Shown in pieces: positions 11,650 to 22,869 of a stretch of 52,029 bases of DNA. The DNA is taken from the NCBI GenBank assembly GCA_025603075.1, contig MU626398.1:1-52029 (forward strand). The letters are read 5' to 3'. This DNA comes from Neoconidiobolus thromboides FSU 785. Lineage: Eukaryota; Entomophthoromycota; Entomophthoromycetes; Entomophthorales; Neoconidiobolaceae. The notes under the pieces were generated by a model that did not search any database, was not told the DNA's origin, and saw only the letters and a program-made list of their open reading frames with translations. The translations under genes and the position numbers were made by a program. Position 1 is the first letter of the stretch, and each line of letters opens with the position of its first letter.

Positions 11650-12060
11650 ATCTAAATGTTTTTAGAGGTCTGCATCTAAATTCATGTTGCCCCTCTTATT
11701 ACTGTGACTGATATCTTATTCACTTAAACTCAGTTGATCAATTCCTTCTTACTACCAACTTTTCGTTTATTTTTTCAACAATTCAGTTATCCTGATTTAG
11801 CTATACTAAACTTGTTTTTACCTCTGAATACTTGTTTTCCACTATAGCCTTTTTTTTAATGTCTTTTGGCTCAGTGTAAATTTTATTTGCTTCTCCCAAC
11901 GATTTCATTTTTGGTTATGATTTTTGACTCCTGACAATATTTTGGATTAAGCCTTTTAAAAACCATTACCAACCCCTCTTTCTGTAATTCTTCTAATCTT
12001 TTCTTTAAATTGTTTAAATAAAAATCTTCTCTAAATCTAGGCCTTTTGAATTACCTTTAT
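11650..12060 (-). pseudogene. Frameshifted coding remnant, family not recognised
   Basis: On the minus strand, 12047-11883 reads without a stop for about 54 codons. The composition is protein-like (pieces such as KKRLEELQKEG and MVFKRLNPKYC). It ends in a stop at 11885-11883. The coding character then continues in another frame for some 30 codons (YTEPKDIKKKAIVENKYSEV) before further stops. No start codon or splice arrangement restores one frame. It looks like the relic of a gene or element. The base composition is less AT-rich than the flanks. A chance open frame cannot be excluded. Confidence 0.35.
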
Positions 12061-12660
12061 CTTCATGTTGAAAATTACTATTATTATAATATTTACAGAC
12101 ATCTTGTTTATAGAGGTATTTAATACAAAGACTTGGTTTAAAATAATAATTATTGAATTAATGGTTTACTGCCAATAATACTAGCTGTATACTTTTCTTT
12201 TAAGAAATATTATCATTATGCTTCTTTTTTTTCTTCATAATATTTAATAAAAAAAATTAAACTAGCATTATCATAGAGTTAACAGGCAAACTGAAAATAT
12301 CTTTAGTTATATACTATATTTCTTAGTTGACAAGTTATGGTCCTATTAATATTTAATCGTCTTCATTTAGTTGTCATAGTCATAATATAGCTATTGTTTT
12401 ATTTATAATTTAAAGATAAAACTTAAATAAATGCACTATTTTTGTTTTTTATTTTTAAATTACAAATAAAACAATAATACTTTTACATAGTTGAATTTAT
12501 ATTTTATTGAAATTATTAATATTACTAATAGTGATTTGTTCAATCATTAAACCTCTTTGAACTTACAAACATTCTTTTTTTTTTGGAAAATTATTTCATC
12601 CCAGGCCAACCAATCATTTCTCTCTGGAATGCCCGCAGTAATTTTTAAAAAAACCATACA

Positions 12661-12668
12661 TATAAAAG
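12661..12668 (+). promoter_or_regulatory. Probable TATA box of REI1
   Basis: TATAAAAG lies 47 bases before the chosen REI1 start codon at 12708, in otherwise mixed sequence. The short distance implies a very short leader. Confidence 0.4.
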
Positions 12669-12707
12669 ATTAATTTGCTAATTGTTTTCTATTCAAAGCC
12701 AAAAAAA

Positions 12708-14224
12708 ATGAATAATATTACTACCACTCAATCCCCCCATGGCGCCTTATTTACCTGTCTAACTTGTCAAGTAGCTTTCCATGATGCTGACCGCCAGCGT
12801 AGCCATTACCACAGTGACTGGCATCGATATAATTTAAAACGTAAGGTGGCTGAGTTACCTCCAGTAAGCGCAGATGCGTTTGCAACAAAGGTTTTAGGTA
12901 GGTAAAAAATAGTAGTTTTATTATTTATCCTTTATGACTATGTGAGGATTTTAAACTGATGTACTTATTATAGAAAAAAAGAACCAGCTAGATGAAGAGA
13001 ATGAAGTTAGTGGTTCAATGTACTGCTTAGCTTGCCGGTAATAAACGTTTTATTTAATTAAGAGTAGTTCTAACTTTTTATTTTAGCAAGGACTTTGGAA
13101 CTGAAAATGCTTATAATAACCATATACAGTCCAAGAAACACAAAGAGAACGAGACCAAATTTAGTAAGTAGATATGTAAGGTGTCGGCTATAGATGTTAA
13201 ATATTTGCTTTTAGATCAGAAGCCTATTGAAAGTAAAAAGAAGGAAGCTGAAGATAATGAATCTGAAAATCTTGATAAAGAAAAAGAAGAGGACTTAGAT
13301 GATGAAGAGAAGTTACTTAAGCTTATTGATGATAAAATTAAGCGAGCCGTTAGATTATCTGAGGTAGACTGTATTTTCTGTAACCACAAATCAGAAGATT
13401 TTGAAGGGTAAGTTAATATTTTGTACAAATAGATGACAACTAATAGTTATTTTTACATAATAGCAATATGGAGCACATGTCGATAGCACACAGTTTCTTT
13501 ATTCCAGATATTGAGTATTTGGTGGACCTTAAAGGGCTGATCAAATACTTGGGTGAAAAAGTATCGATTGCCAACGTGTGTTTGTATTGTAATGGTAAAG
13601 GAAGAGAACTTAAAAGTTTGGAAGCAGTCAGAGGCCATATGGTAAGTTATTAATAGTAATAGAATAATAATGTATCAATAACCTTTTGTAGATTTCCAAA
13701 GGACATACAAAAATTGCATATGATTTAGAAATGGATATTTTAGAAATATCGGATTATTATGATTTCTCTAAGTCTTATAATGATGCTGATCAAGTTGATC
13801 CAGATGCCGAATTAAGTGTCAAACCTGTTGCTGGAGGGTATTTTATAATATACTTTATATAGTAAATAAACTAATGAAATTGTTTTATAGTGTTGAATTA
13901 GCTGAGAACGAAATGGAATTGATCTTACCCAACGGAGCTCGAATTGGTCATCGATCAATGGCTCGTTACTATAAACAATACATTCGACCAATTGATGAAC
14001 AAGAGGAAAGAGGCATGAGACGCTTGATTGAGAATGGTACTAAACATACTAATCAACCAATCTATGAAGCCAGAGGGCGTCGATTCCTTATTACCAATGG
14101 AGAAAAGGATAAATTTAATAATAAGCAGATGTTTAAAGATAAAAAATTACATGATCATTATACCACAAGGGTTGGGATCAATGCTAACAAACTTCAACGT
14201 CATTTCAGAGAACAAATATTATAG
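12708..14224 (+). CDS. REI1: Cytoplasmic 60S biogenesis factor REI1/ZNF622 family
   Basis: Zinc-finger protein that helps recycle shuttling export factors from pre-60S particles in the cytoplasm. Seven exons: 12708-12897, 12974-13037, 13087-13163, 13215-13407, 13464-13641, 13692-13837, 13891-14224; 393 residues. The first finger has C17, C20, H33 and H39, followed by the family signature SDWHRYNLKRKVAELPPVS. A second finger (CLACRKDFGTENAYNNHIQS) is rebuilt across introns 1 and 2. An acidic Lys/Glu linker leads to CIFCNHKSEDFEGNMEHMS, then IEYLVDLKGLIKYLGEKV and LPNGARIGHRSMARYYKQYI, all hallmark blocks. The ATG at 12708 is preferred over the in-frame ATG at 12675, because the extra residues are not family-like and the first would precede any leader from the TATA box at 12661. 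A decayed partial duplicate of the last exon lies just downstream. Confidence 0.93.
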
Positions 14225-14304
14225 AGGATTCACTTTTTGCTTATTAAAATTTATATTATATGATCATGTTTTACATTTTTTATTATTATGTTATTAAGTA
14301 GTTG

Positions 14305-14450
14305 TTGCTAAAAGGGTATTAAACATAGTAATCAACAGAACTATAGGCCTACAGGACACTTCAAATTCTCATTACCAATGGAGAAAAAGATAGATCTGGT
14401 ATAATAGATTTTTTAGACTAAGAAATTATATAAGTACTATCCGCAGGATT
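14305..14450 (+). pseudogene. Decayed tandem duplicate of the REI1 last exon
   Basis: From about 14310 the sequence tracks 14031 onwards in the last REI1 exon. Both have the blocks TTAAACATA or CTAAACATA, AATCAAC and ATTACCAATGGAGAAAAAGATA (with one change). The weaker resemblance runs on through about 14450. Stops and indels break the frame. It begins about 85 bp after the REI1 stop codon, so it looks like an old local duplication of the gene's 3' end. Confidence 0.55.
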
Positions 14451-14617
14451 ATAATTATTGTTGTAAAACTTTGATATCATTTCAAAGGTCTGGTACTATA
14501 TGGGCTTAGTTTATAAGTTTACACTTAAATAGATATAGTAATTATATTTAATTATAAAATGCTTATTATGAAACAGTTATTGATAAAAAAATAAACTAGA
14601 ATATATCAATAAGGATT

Positions 14618-16053
14618 TTAATCTTTAATAGAACACCAATCAATTTCCTGTCTGTTATGTTTTTTAAGGTATTCATTTGCCAGTTGAAAATGATTGCAGC
14701 TGAAAAAACCTCGACTAGCTGATAATGGGGAAGGATGGACACCATTTAAAATTAAATGTTTATTCTAATAAAATGGTGAAATAAAATAAATATATTGAGT
14801 TGTATTATGTTAATAAACTTAATCTTTACCTTATCTACTACCTTACCCTTCTTTTGAGCATAAGAGCCCCACAAGATAAATACTAAATTGCGATTGTTTT
14901 TATTCAAATAATTGATAATTGCATCTATTTATAAATTAACAACATTATAACCATAAAAATTTTCATCTTACCTGTAAACATCTCCCATCCCTTGCCAGCA
15001 TGAGAATTAGCATTATGAGCTTGCACCGTTAAAGCAGCATTCAATAATAATACTCCTTGATTTGCCCACGCCTCTAAATAACTGGAAAGGGAAATTGATT
15101 AATAATGCAATATTATATAGTCAACTCACCCATGTTTAGGAATAACAAAATTGGGATACTCATTCTTTATCTCTTTATAAATGTTTTTTAAGGAGGGTGG
15201 GATAATAATGCCTTTATTGACACTGAAACATAAACCTGATATTATATTAGTAAATTAAATGTAACTTTATTCTATCTTTTATTACCATGCGCTTGATTGT
15301 CATTATGATAAGGATCTGATTTGTAAAAGAACATTAATGGCTCATCTTCTTATTAATAGTATGATATTTTTGCTTACCTTGCCCAATAATTACCACTTTC
15401 ACTTGCTCTAATGGTGTAAATCGGCTCCATGAATATATTTGGGCTTCTATGTTATAATATGTTAATAATTTATGATATATTTATTAATAAACAATTTACC
15501 TGGTGGAAACACCTTTTTACCATTCTTTTTTTCATCTAATAGGAATTGCTTTAACTGATAATATTAATTTTCAAGTGTTTACTCTTATTGATATCATTAC
15601 TTTTAAAAAATAAGGCTTTTGAATCTCTTTGATTAGCACTTTGAGCCAGCTTGGTTCCATTGTTGTTAACTCTAGCTGTAACAAATCTTTAACTTCATCA
15701 GAGAGTTGAGCTAAAAAAATTAGGATTTTCTAAGTTGACACTATTTCTTATTACTTTCTAACACTTTGTCTTCTTCTTTTGTATTAATTAGTTGTTCTAC
15801 AAGACTGATATTAAAATTGGTTTTTTTATGATATATTTTTTTATTTTATTTACCCCCATTTCCTTCTTTAGTATCGCTTTTACCACCCTTTACACCAATT
15901 TCGTTTTCTTTATCTTCACTCTTACTTTCATTCACTTTGTCATCTATTCGATTAATGTTAACACTTAACTTATAATACAATCGGTCCATTACTCTTTTTT
16001 ATCTTAGGTATCCGAGTAAAAAACGACTCGATAGGTGGTTGACGTTTTTCCAT
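14618..16053 (-). CDS. UNG1: Uracil-DNA glycosylase with N-terminal PCNA-binding motif
   Basis: Removes uracil from DNA at the start of base excision repair. Eleven exons on the minus strand: 16053-15993, 15943-15854, 15796-15755, 15710-15601, 15554-15500, 15446-15378, 15315-15286, 15235-15130, 15081-14972, 14924-14830, 14764-14618; 304 residues with all phases matching. The N-terminus has QPPIESFF (residues 5-12), a consensus PIP box, placing the enzyme at replication forks. A Lys/Glu-rich linker follows. The catalytic core shows GQDPYHND (D143 the water-activating Asp), [39 protein letters not shown] and HPSPLS (H266 and the Leu intercalation loop). No mitochondrial signal is visible in this start. 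Introns are very dense for a 0.9 kb coding sequence, and the catalytic DPYHN motif sits in a 30-nt exon. Confidence 0.95.
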
Positions 16054-17130
16054 TATTTTTTTATTTATTTATTATAATAAAAACAAGAAAAAAAAATGAA
16101 CTTTGAATTTTTCAATTTAACTTGTAATTAATTTTCATTGGTAAATTAAATTTGAAGTTTGTTAAATGAAATGATTTAAGACAATAATAATACATTTAAT
16201 AAACATACATATATATTATCACCAAGCGTTAGTATTTTACTATGCAATGAAAAAGTAGCACTATATTATAGTAGAGATGAAAATAATATAGGTCTTTATC
16301 CAATTTAAGTATTTTAAAATTAAAATTAAAATAATTTTAAATTAAAATGAAACTACTATTAAGGAATAAACAAATAAAGAGATATAATTTATCAACACTT
16401 TTATTGATATTACAAGAACACATTTATTTATTTGCATCTTTATTCTGTTAATAACACATATTAATATTATATGCATTCAATATTCATTAATTAAATTATA
16501 AAATATTTAAGGATATGGAGATGTTTTTTTTGGTTTCATTTATTTGTTCATTTTATGTACCAAAAATGTTAAACAATTTGTAAACTAAATTTATTAAGTG
16601 AATATATTCAACTATTGAATAAAAATTTAAAAAAACGTTTATGATCTATTTCAGTATATTTAATCAGATATTAAAAGCATTATAAAGGTAGCATTGAAGT
16701 TGCTCAAATAATCCAAACGTAATACGGAACTTTACAAAATGTTATATTAATTTATTTCTACTATACATAAAGCCATTTGATTATTAATGTACTTTAAATA
16801 AGCAAAGTCTATTAATGTTCCTACAAAATAAATCGACATTTTATTACAAAATCCTTTATATCTTTACCCAATATTAAGCTTGTCTATTTTGACTTTTTTG
16901 ATGCCATAACTCAATATTGTTTTACTTGTCTATTAAATAATGTTTTCCTTATTTTTTGTGTTGAATAAAAAAAACTACCTAATAAAAAAGAAGTGAATTT
17001 AGTTACAATACATCCATTATGACTCCTTAAAATCCATATGAAAACGTTAATAAAAGGCCTATTAAAGCTTTTATTTTATAAATAACCTCAATATATTTTA
17101 GTTTTATTGAAAAAGTTAAAACTAATCTCC
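16054..17130. other. Gene-free stretch between UNG1 and the P2 gene
   Basis: It carries the UNG1 promoter and the downstream region of the P2 gene. Apart from a truncated foldback element at 16514-16556 there is only AT-rich sequence with no open frame of coding character. Confidence 0.65.
16514..16556 (-). mobile_element. Truncated MITE-like foldback element
   Basis: It starts TATGGAGATGTTTTTTTTGG and follows the family for about 40 bases (GTTTCATT and on). The similarity then stops and the other half is missing. Confidence 0.5.
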
Positions 17131-17506
17131 TTAATCGAAGAGACCGAAGCCCATATCCTAAAAAAAATTAGTATAAATCAAGACTAAGAAAATACAAACT
17201 TACACCATCAGATTCTTCTTCTTCTTCAACCTTTTCTTCGGCCTTTGGAGCAGCGGCAGCACCACCAGCGGCAGCACCAGAGGAAGCAGCACCAGCAGCT
17301 GGGGCTGAACCAACGGAAGCAAGTTTTGGAAGACCTTCAGCAATGAGAGCATTGACATCTTTACCTTCTAATTGGGTAAGAAGGGCAGTGAGACGTTCTT
17401 CTTCAGCATCGATACCGACGGAAGAGAGGACAGTCTTGATGTCAGCAGCAGTTGGGGCAGTGTTACCACCGAGTTGGAGAAGAAGGTAAGCAGCAATATA
17501 ACGCAT
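17131..17506 (-). CDS. 60S acidic ribosomal protein P2
   Basis: Stalk protein of the large subunit that recruits translation GTPases. Two exons, 17506-17204 and 17157-17131, with a 46-nt intron; 109 residues. The start [15 protein letters not shown] and the [11 protein letters not shown] block are characteristic of P2 rather than P1. An Ala/Gly hinge and an acidic run precede the C-terminal DMGFGLFD, the conserved eEF2/eEF3-binding tail, which is encoded by the 27-nt last exon including the stop. The P2 type is inferred from the N-terminal sequence. Codon use is more GC-rich than in neighbouring genes, as expected for a highly expressed gene. Confidence 0.95.
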
Positions 17507-17511
17507 TTTTA

Positions 17512-17743
17512 CTATAATTGGAAGTTAGTCTTTGGTCAATGGTAAGAATCGAATCTTTTTAAAAAGTTGTTATGCATCTGTTGTAAAGATTAAGGGTAGC
17601 ATCCATCCCAATATCTGTTAGTTGTTGTTATGTTATGTTGAAAGTTGTCATAAGTTGCCATGTTGCTTTAGTATTTATTGTATAAACCTACCTTATTGAA
17701 AAAGAAAGGGATACTAAAAAAATTGGATCAAATAAATACTTAC
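17512..17743 (-). other. Probable intron in the 5' leader of the P2 gene
   Basis: On the minus strand a strong donor (CAT then GTAAGTATTT at 17743) pairs with an acceptor (CAATTATAG) ending five bases before the start codon. The 232-nt length is much longer than the coding introns here. Leader introns are common in fungal ribosomal protein genes. Transcript data are not available to me. Confidence 0.5.
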
Positions 17744-18460
17744 ATGTTAGTGGTCGAATAAAACGTTTTCTCGTAAAGTAATTTAACTCTTGTAGAGGAC
17801 AATACGCTCAAAACGCGATTACTTAAGTAAGAAGGTTTTTTATACTCGCTTTTTGCTATTATTTCTATCGATTTCGGTGCGTAGTCCGAAATTATTACTT
17901 CGGCTCCATTTATTGGCCCAATTTTTTTTAACTCGTTTTTATTTTTAAATTTTGATATTTGAAATTAGTACAGATAAACTTTGAAAGTTATTATTTTAAA
18001 ACGTTAATAGCATAAAATGAAATTTTAATATTAAATTTATGATAAAATAACTCAACAACGTATTATCATATAACTATATAAGTTTGATAATAACCTTTAT
18101 TTAGCTCTATTTTTTGAAAAATTACTTAAAATTGTAACAATCTCTAAACAATTGCAAAAGTTTATTTTTAAATTATACAATTGAATTAAATTATTAGTTA
18201 TAGATAGGCATACTTTATAAATGTTTAATCCACTTAGACTAATTTGTTTATTTGAATCATTATACTTCTCAAATTAACATAAATTATGATAGTAAGTACT
18301 TTAAATTCATTTTTATTCCTTTAAAATTCTAACATTTATAAAATCAATAGTAATCAACATAAAAATTTATATCATAAAATAATCGTTAATTTTTATGTTA
18401 AAATTGAATTAATTTTGAGTTTCTACTCAATGAAAGTAATCAGTTTAATTCTAAAACTTA
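17744..18460. other. Intergenic stretch with the P2 promoter
   Basis: The first 180 bases hold the P2 leader and promoter. A GC-bearing patch at about 17855-17925 includes CGATTTCGGTGC and a GGCCAATAAAT box on the minus strand. The rest, up to the TIM44 stop codon at 18461, is AT-rich with nothing recognisable. Confidence 0.5.
17836..17844 (-). promoter_or_regulatory. Probable TATA box of the P2 gene
   Basis: TATAAAAAA on the minus strand, about 90 bases before the presumed leader-intron donor, just downstream of the GC-richer patch with a CCAAT-type box. Confidence 0.4.
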
Positions 18461-20077
18461 TTACATTGTTTGTCTCACTAATTCCATAATCTTATAACCA
18501 TTAGTTAATGGATTATCCATTTCTTTTTTAGTTTTAGTAATAACTAACACATAACGTACACTTTCAATTTGATCCTAATTAAAAAACACAAATCATTTAT
18601 ATTTTAAAATAAAGTTAAAAATGAAATTACCTCTTTACCAAATACAATTTCCTTTGATTTTTTATTACGGAACAACACAACTTCTTGAGTATCAAATGAT
18701 ATTATGATCACTGGAAGATCATCGTTGTCTTCTAATATTTTAATTGAATGTACCTATAAATTCTATAAACACATGTTTTCTAAAAAAGAAACTAAACTTA
18801 CTTCAACCCTTCTAAGGTCTAATATTTTAGCATCTGATACTAATCCTTGCTGAACTTGAGAATCAAAGGTAGCTTTCAAAACATTAAATGACTAAAGAAA
18901 ATTAATAAATAAATAGTGTAATAACAACTAGACTACTTACAGCTTCAGAACACCATTGTTTTAAAGCTAATTGATCTCCATTTGAATAAGCATCTAAAAA
19001 TTCAGGAATGATATATTCTCTACAATCCTTTAAGAAAGATTCAATAGTAAACGTTGGATCAACAGTGAATCGAATGATATTAATTGCTTTAGCTTGTTCA
19101 GATTCAGCAAATAAGCCAGACATCTTTTCAGTGATTGCGTCTTTAATATCTCTAGTATAACTTACAAATGAATTGTCACTTTCATCAAAGTTCTTTTTCA
19201 TTTTAAATAATCCTATTATTGTGAATAAAAGTCGATTTTAGGTATAATAATAAATTTACCTTGTACTAAGCTAGAATCCTCTTTAAACTTACTCCAAGAC
19301 TCTTTCCAAGCAGAATCTTTATGTAAAGTAACATTGCTTCCTGCATTAGGATCCTCTTGAACCAATTTAGCATTGGCTTCTTGCTGCTTAATCCTTTGAT
19401 GTAATTTTTGTCTAATAATTTCTCTACTCTCTTTATCTTTAAAACCTCCATACCTGCTTGCGTCTTCTGAAAAGCTTTCTACTTCTTCTTTTACTGCTTT
19501 ATAAGCCGCTGTCTTTCTTATTGGTTCGGTAGTCTTATTGATTGCGTCTGCTACTTTGGCCATCTATTATACTATTTAATACTGTTATTGTTAAAAGTAG
19601 AAAAGTTACTCTTTCACGGTATGCTTTGACGTATTCACTTTCGTTTAATTCTTTCAATACTTCATCAACGGATTTACCGACCGAATCAGCATATTTTTTA
19701 ACTTCGACTAAAGCCTCTCCTATCTTTTTAGTTGCTGCACTTTCGCTTACATCACTCTAAAATTAATTTGTTTTAAAGGTACTCAAATAAACAAAATTAA
19801 AGTTTACCTTTGCTTTAGAGAAAGCTTCTTTAGCCTTACGTAAAGCTTCTGAGTCGCCGATTTGTTGGGTAGTATCTTGAATTTGCTGTACATTTTTATT
19901 AAGCTCTTTATCCTCCTTTATTTGCTTTTTGACGGAGTTTATAAAAGCACCAACAAAACTTTTATCGTTAATTAAGGCTTGGTGACTTGTGGTAAATTGT
20001 CGTCCAGTTCTTACAATTGCTGTGTTTAATGGCACTCTATTTTTTAATTTAAATCCTTGGCTGACTAGTCTATACAT
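18461..20077 (-). CDS. TIM44: Mitochondrial import motor subunit TIM44
   Basis: Anchors mitochondrial Hsp70 to the TIM23 channel on the matrix side of the inner membrane. Seven exons on the minus strand: 20077-19808, 19756-19610, 19563-19260, 19212-18941, 18891-18802, 18753-18631, 18574-18461; 439 residues, close to the yeast protein. The N-terminus is Arg/Lys/Ser/Thr-rich without acidic residues for about 35 residues, as in a matrix presequence. A charged helical region follows, with the YKAVKEEVES block. The conserved Tim44 C-terminal domain shows MSGLFAESEQAKAINIIR, then SFLKDCREYIIPEFLDAY and QWCSEA, and ends with VRYVLVITKTKKEMDNP. All introns are 45-57 nt and phase-consistent. Confidence 0.93.
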
Positions 20078-20548
20078 CTTATGCTTTCTATTATTATTAA
20101 AAATTAACTTCTTTTAAAAAGGATTATAGTTTTTCAAAAGAAAACTATCTGATAAATAGCAATTTCTTTGTTAAGCCAATAAAATCGAATCAAATTTATT
20201 AGCTAGGAAAAAGCTTAATTATTATTCGAAAATTTGATTGTTGAAATTTATTAATTTCGATAATTATGCTTCACTCACAAATTAGAGAATATTAATGTTA
20301 GAAATTTATAGTAAATTCTAGATACTTAAAAATAAAAATGTCAAAAGCTCTCAGAGCTATTTTTGAACATGGAGATGAGCTCCAATCTTTCAGTTGAGTA
20401 GCAATATGGTGGTATCTATGATACTCGTCCTAAGTTGTATATTTATAATAAAAGCATTTTATCAATCAAAGTATCAACCATTATGTTATTTTATATGTAA
20501 ATGTCTTGAATGTTTAATATTTTATCCATTTTTTTATACAACTTAAAA

Positions 20549-20648
20549 TATAGGGTTATTTTTTTGATTTCGTTATTTTTCCATTTTTTAGGCGCTATTT
20601 GAGTGGAAATATTAGTAAATTCTTAAACAAAAAAATACGTCTCCCATA
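20549..20648 (-). mobile_element. MITE-like foldback element, copy 6
   Basis: About 100 bp from TATAGGGTTAT to TACGTCTCCCATA. The core keeps GGCGCTATTTGAGTGGAAA. Both ends carry substitutions. Confidence 0.75.
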
Positions 20649-21128
20649 TGTCCATGTTTTATATATAAATTTGATGATCTTTCAAACTTAAAGGAATTAA
20701 ACCAAGTAGAATATAGCCACTATTACATTTAGTTATTGTATAATGCAACTCTCAATAAAAAGAGTAACCAGATTATATATACTTTTTTATAGGCCAATTT
20801 GATTAATTAGAGTCTTTTTTAGTATAAGCTCCGTTTTATTGAGATACATTAAATGGATTTACTGATAGTATTAAATTTGATTTTATCAAGTTTCATTCAA
20901 TAGAGTTTTTTTGAAATTGTGATTGCTAGAAGCAATATATAATTGACAATATAAAGTCGGCTATAAATAAGGTTCTAATTTTACAGATTCAAAAAATTAT
21001 ATCGCAATAAAATTGCTTAAGATTAAGCCCAAGCCAGTGAAAATAAAAAATAAATATGCTTGGGTAGAACCAAAAGTAAAGTATTTAATAGCCAAATAAC
21101 ACCTTTTAATATATAAAGATAGACTTCT

Positions 21129-21232
21129 AAAGGGGATATTTTTTTTAGGTTCATCATTTTTTCCATCTTTTAAGTGCTACTTGAGCGGAAAAATTGTTAG
21201 TAAAATTCTTAAACAAAAAATACATTCCCATA
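21129..21232 (-). mobile_element. MITE-like foldback element, copy 7
   Basis: About 104 bp from AAAGGGGATATTTT to ACATTCCCATA, with TTTTCCATCTTTTAAGTGCT and GAGCGGAAAAATTGTTAG inside. The left terminal repeat is worn. Confidence 0.78.
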
Positions 21233-21892
21233 TAGTGTTTCTGATTTTATTTTTAAATAATTTTAAAGTTTTTTGAACAATTAGCATATTTCTATTCCTT
21301 AATGTTTGTACAGTTTAGCTACTACTCATGTCAAATTTTAAAATATTTTAGTTTAGATTACAGTTTTTGTAAAATTTATTAAATTATGTTATTTTTATAT
21401 AATTTTCAAATAGCAACATTTTTACTTTTTTATCTTTTTAAAATTGAATTTAAAATATATAATGAACTTAATTTATGAAAAAATTCAAAATTTTACCCTA
21501 AACTTTAACTCGTAATAAATCATTAAGTAAAGTAACTTCCGAAAACAACAAACTAGATAAGAAACCCCTATCTATCTAATATTACTTTTATGACTATAAA
21601 AGAAATAATTTATATTTCGTTTTTAGAGTACTTGGTTACAAATGACCTTGAAACTCTATTATCCAAACCTGTTCCTTAATTTCTGGAATCAACTTTACAA
21701 CTTCAAATAAATTTCTCCATTTTCTATAACGATTATCCGAATCCACCAATAAACTTTCGCAATAACTAAGCTAAACTTGAATGCTTATTAATCCCAACAA
21801 TAAAAAGAACTAATAAAAATAATATGCAATTTGAACTTAAATTTTGTCCGATAATAATCAACAGCTAATACAATCAATAATCAACCGACGCT

Positions 21893-22817
21893 ATGGCCTT
21901 ACAGAGCATGTACCCATTCTATGGGATTTTATATTTTCTCACCCATCCCCAATTATGGCGAGAAGTATTTTGTGGTATGTTACTTACCTTGGCAGTCAAC
22001 ATAGGGGCTTTAGTAGGCTTCTCTTTTGTTATCAAGCCCACTGTGGATGCATTATTTCATGCTGGATGTGCATTATGGGTATCCTATTTAATTGCTATAC
22101 CATTGTATTTTATAGAAGTAGCTATTGTAGCTTTATTATTTGTAGCTATTTTTTTACCCATCTTGATAGAAAATATCTTTTTAAAAACAATTGAGCTAAA
22201 AGGTTACAAAGAAAGCTTGATGGATAATTATGCTCCTAATATGGATTATCAAACCTTTTTAGCGGGTATATTTTATGGTTTGGTACAAGTAAGTGTGGCA
22301 TTGCTTTGTTTACCGTTAAATGTAATTCCTATTATTGGTAAGTAATTTACTTATTTCTATTTTTATATCAATTAACTCTCTTCTAGGTACTGTTATGTAC
22401 TGTTATTGTACAGGAATCATTCTAGCCTGGGGATATCGAATTCCAGAGATGCTATATTATCGAGGTATGACATTTTGGGAAGGTAAAGAATATGTGATGA
22501 ATCATTTGAACCAATTTGGTTCTTTTGGTATGGTAGCTACTTTTCTGGAATTAATTCCCTTATTTAATTGGTTTTTCATCTTTACTAATTCTGTGGGAGC
22601 GGCTCTATGGGCTGTGGATGAATATTTAAAAGATTCGAAGAATGGAACGTATTATAGTTATAGGAAAGATAGGCTCACGACAGGAGATAGTAACATGAAT
22701 AATGTAGGGAATGGAAGTAATATAACGGGTTATAATAGTAATGGAAATGAGGGTGGGAATGGTAACGAAGTTGTAAATAATAACAGTAGAAAACAAGCGA
22801 ATGTTAGTATGGTTTAA
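21893..22817 (+). CDS. EI24/RRT8-family membrane protein
   Basis: Multi-pass membrane protein of the family that includes yeast RRT8 and LDS1/LDS2, which are linked to lipid droplets and spore wall. Two exons, 21893-22337 and 22387-22817, with a 49-nt intron splitting a Gly codon; 291 residues. Family-like sequence starts at once with YPFYGILYFLTHPQLW. At least four long hydrophobic segments follow (for example AVNIGALVGFSFV, VSYLIAIPLYFIEVAIVALL, and the stretch spanning the intron). The WGYRIPEMLYYRGMTF and LELIPLFNWFFIFTNSVGAALWA blocks are typical. The C-terminus is an Asn/Gly-rich tail, probably cytosolic. The precise role in this fungus is not deducible. The gene is convergent with the CENP-O-like gene; the two stop codons are about 50 bp apart. 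Confidence 0.75.
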
Positions 22818-22869
22818 AATTTAGATTTTTATTAAATAAAAGACATCCATGTTTTATGTAAATTCCATT

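Larger units (their letters stand above)
11389..12707. other. Intergenic stretch with foldback element and coding remnant
   Basis: Between the TBCK-like stop and the REI1 start. It contains foldback copy 5 (11440-11544), a coding-like remnant on the minus strand (about 11650-12060) and the REI1 promoter with a TATA box at 12661. The remainder is AT-rich without a recognisable feature. Confidence 0.6.
20078..21892. other. Gene-free stretch between two divergent genes
   Basis: It separates the TIM44 start from the EI24-family gene start, so it should contain both promoters. Foldback copies 6 and 7 lie within it. No gene-like frame is seen; short peptides such as one at 20339 are too small to support. 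Confidence 0.6.

Noticed and set aside
21844-22194. 116-codon frame overlapping the EI24-family gene
   Set aside because: It is the other-frame shadow of the family-matching frame that starts at 21893.
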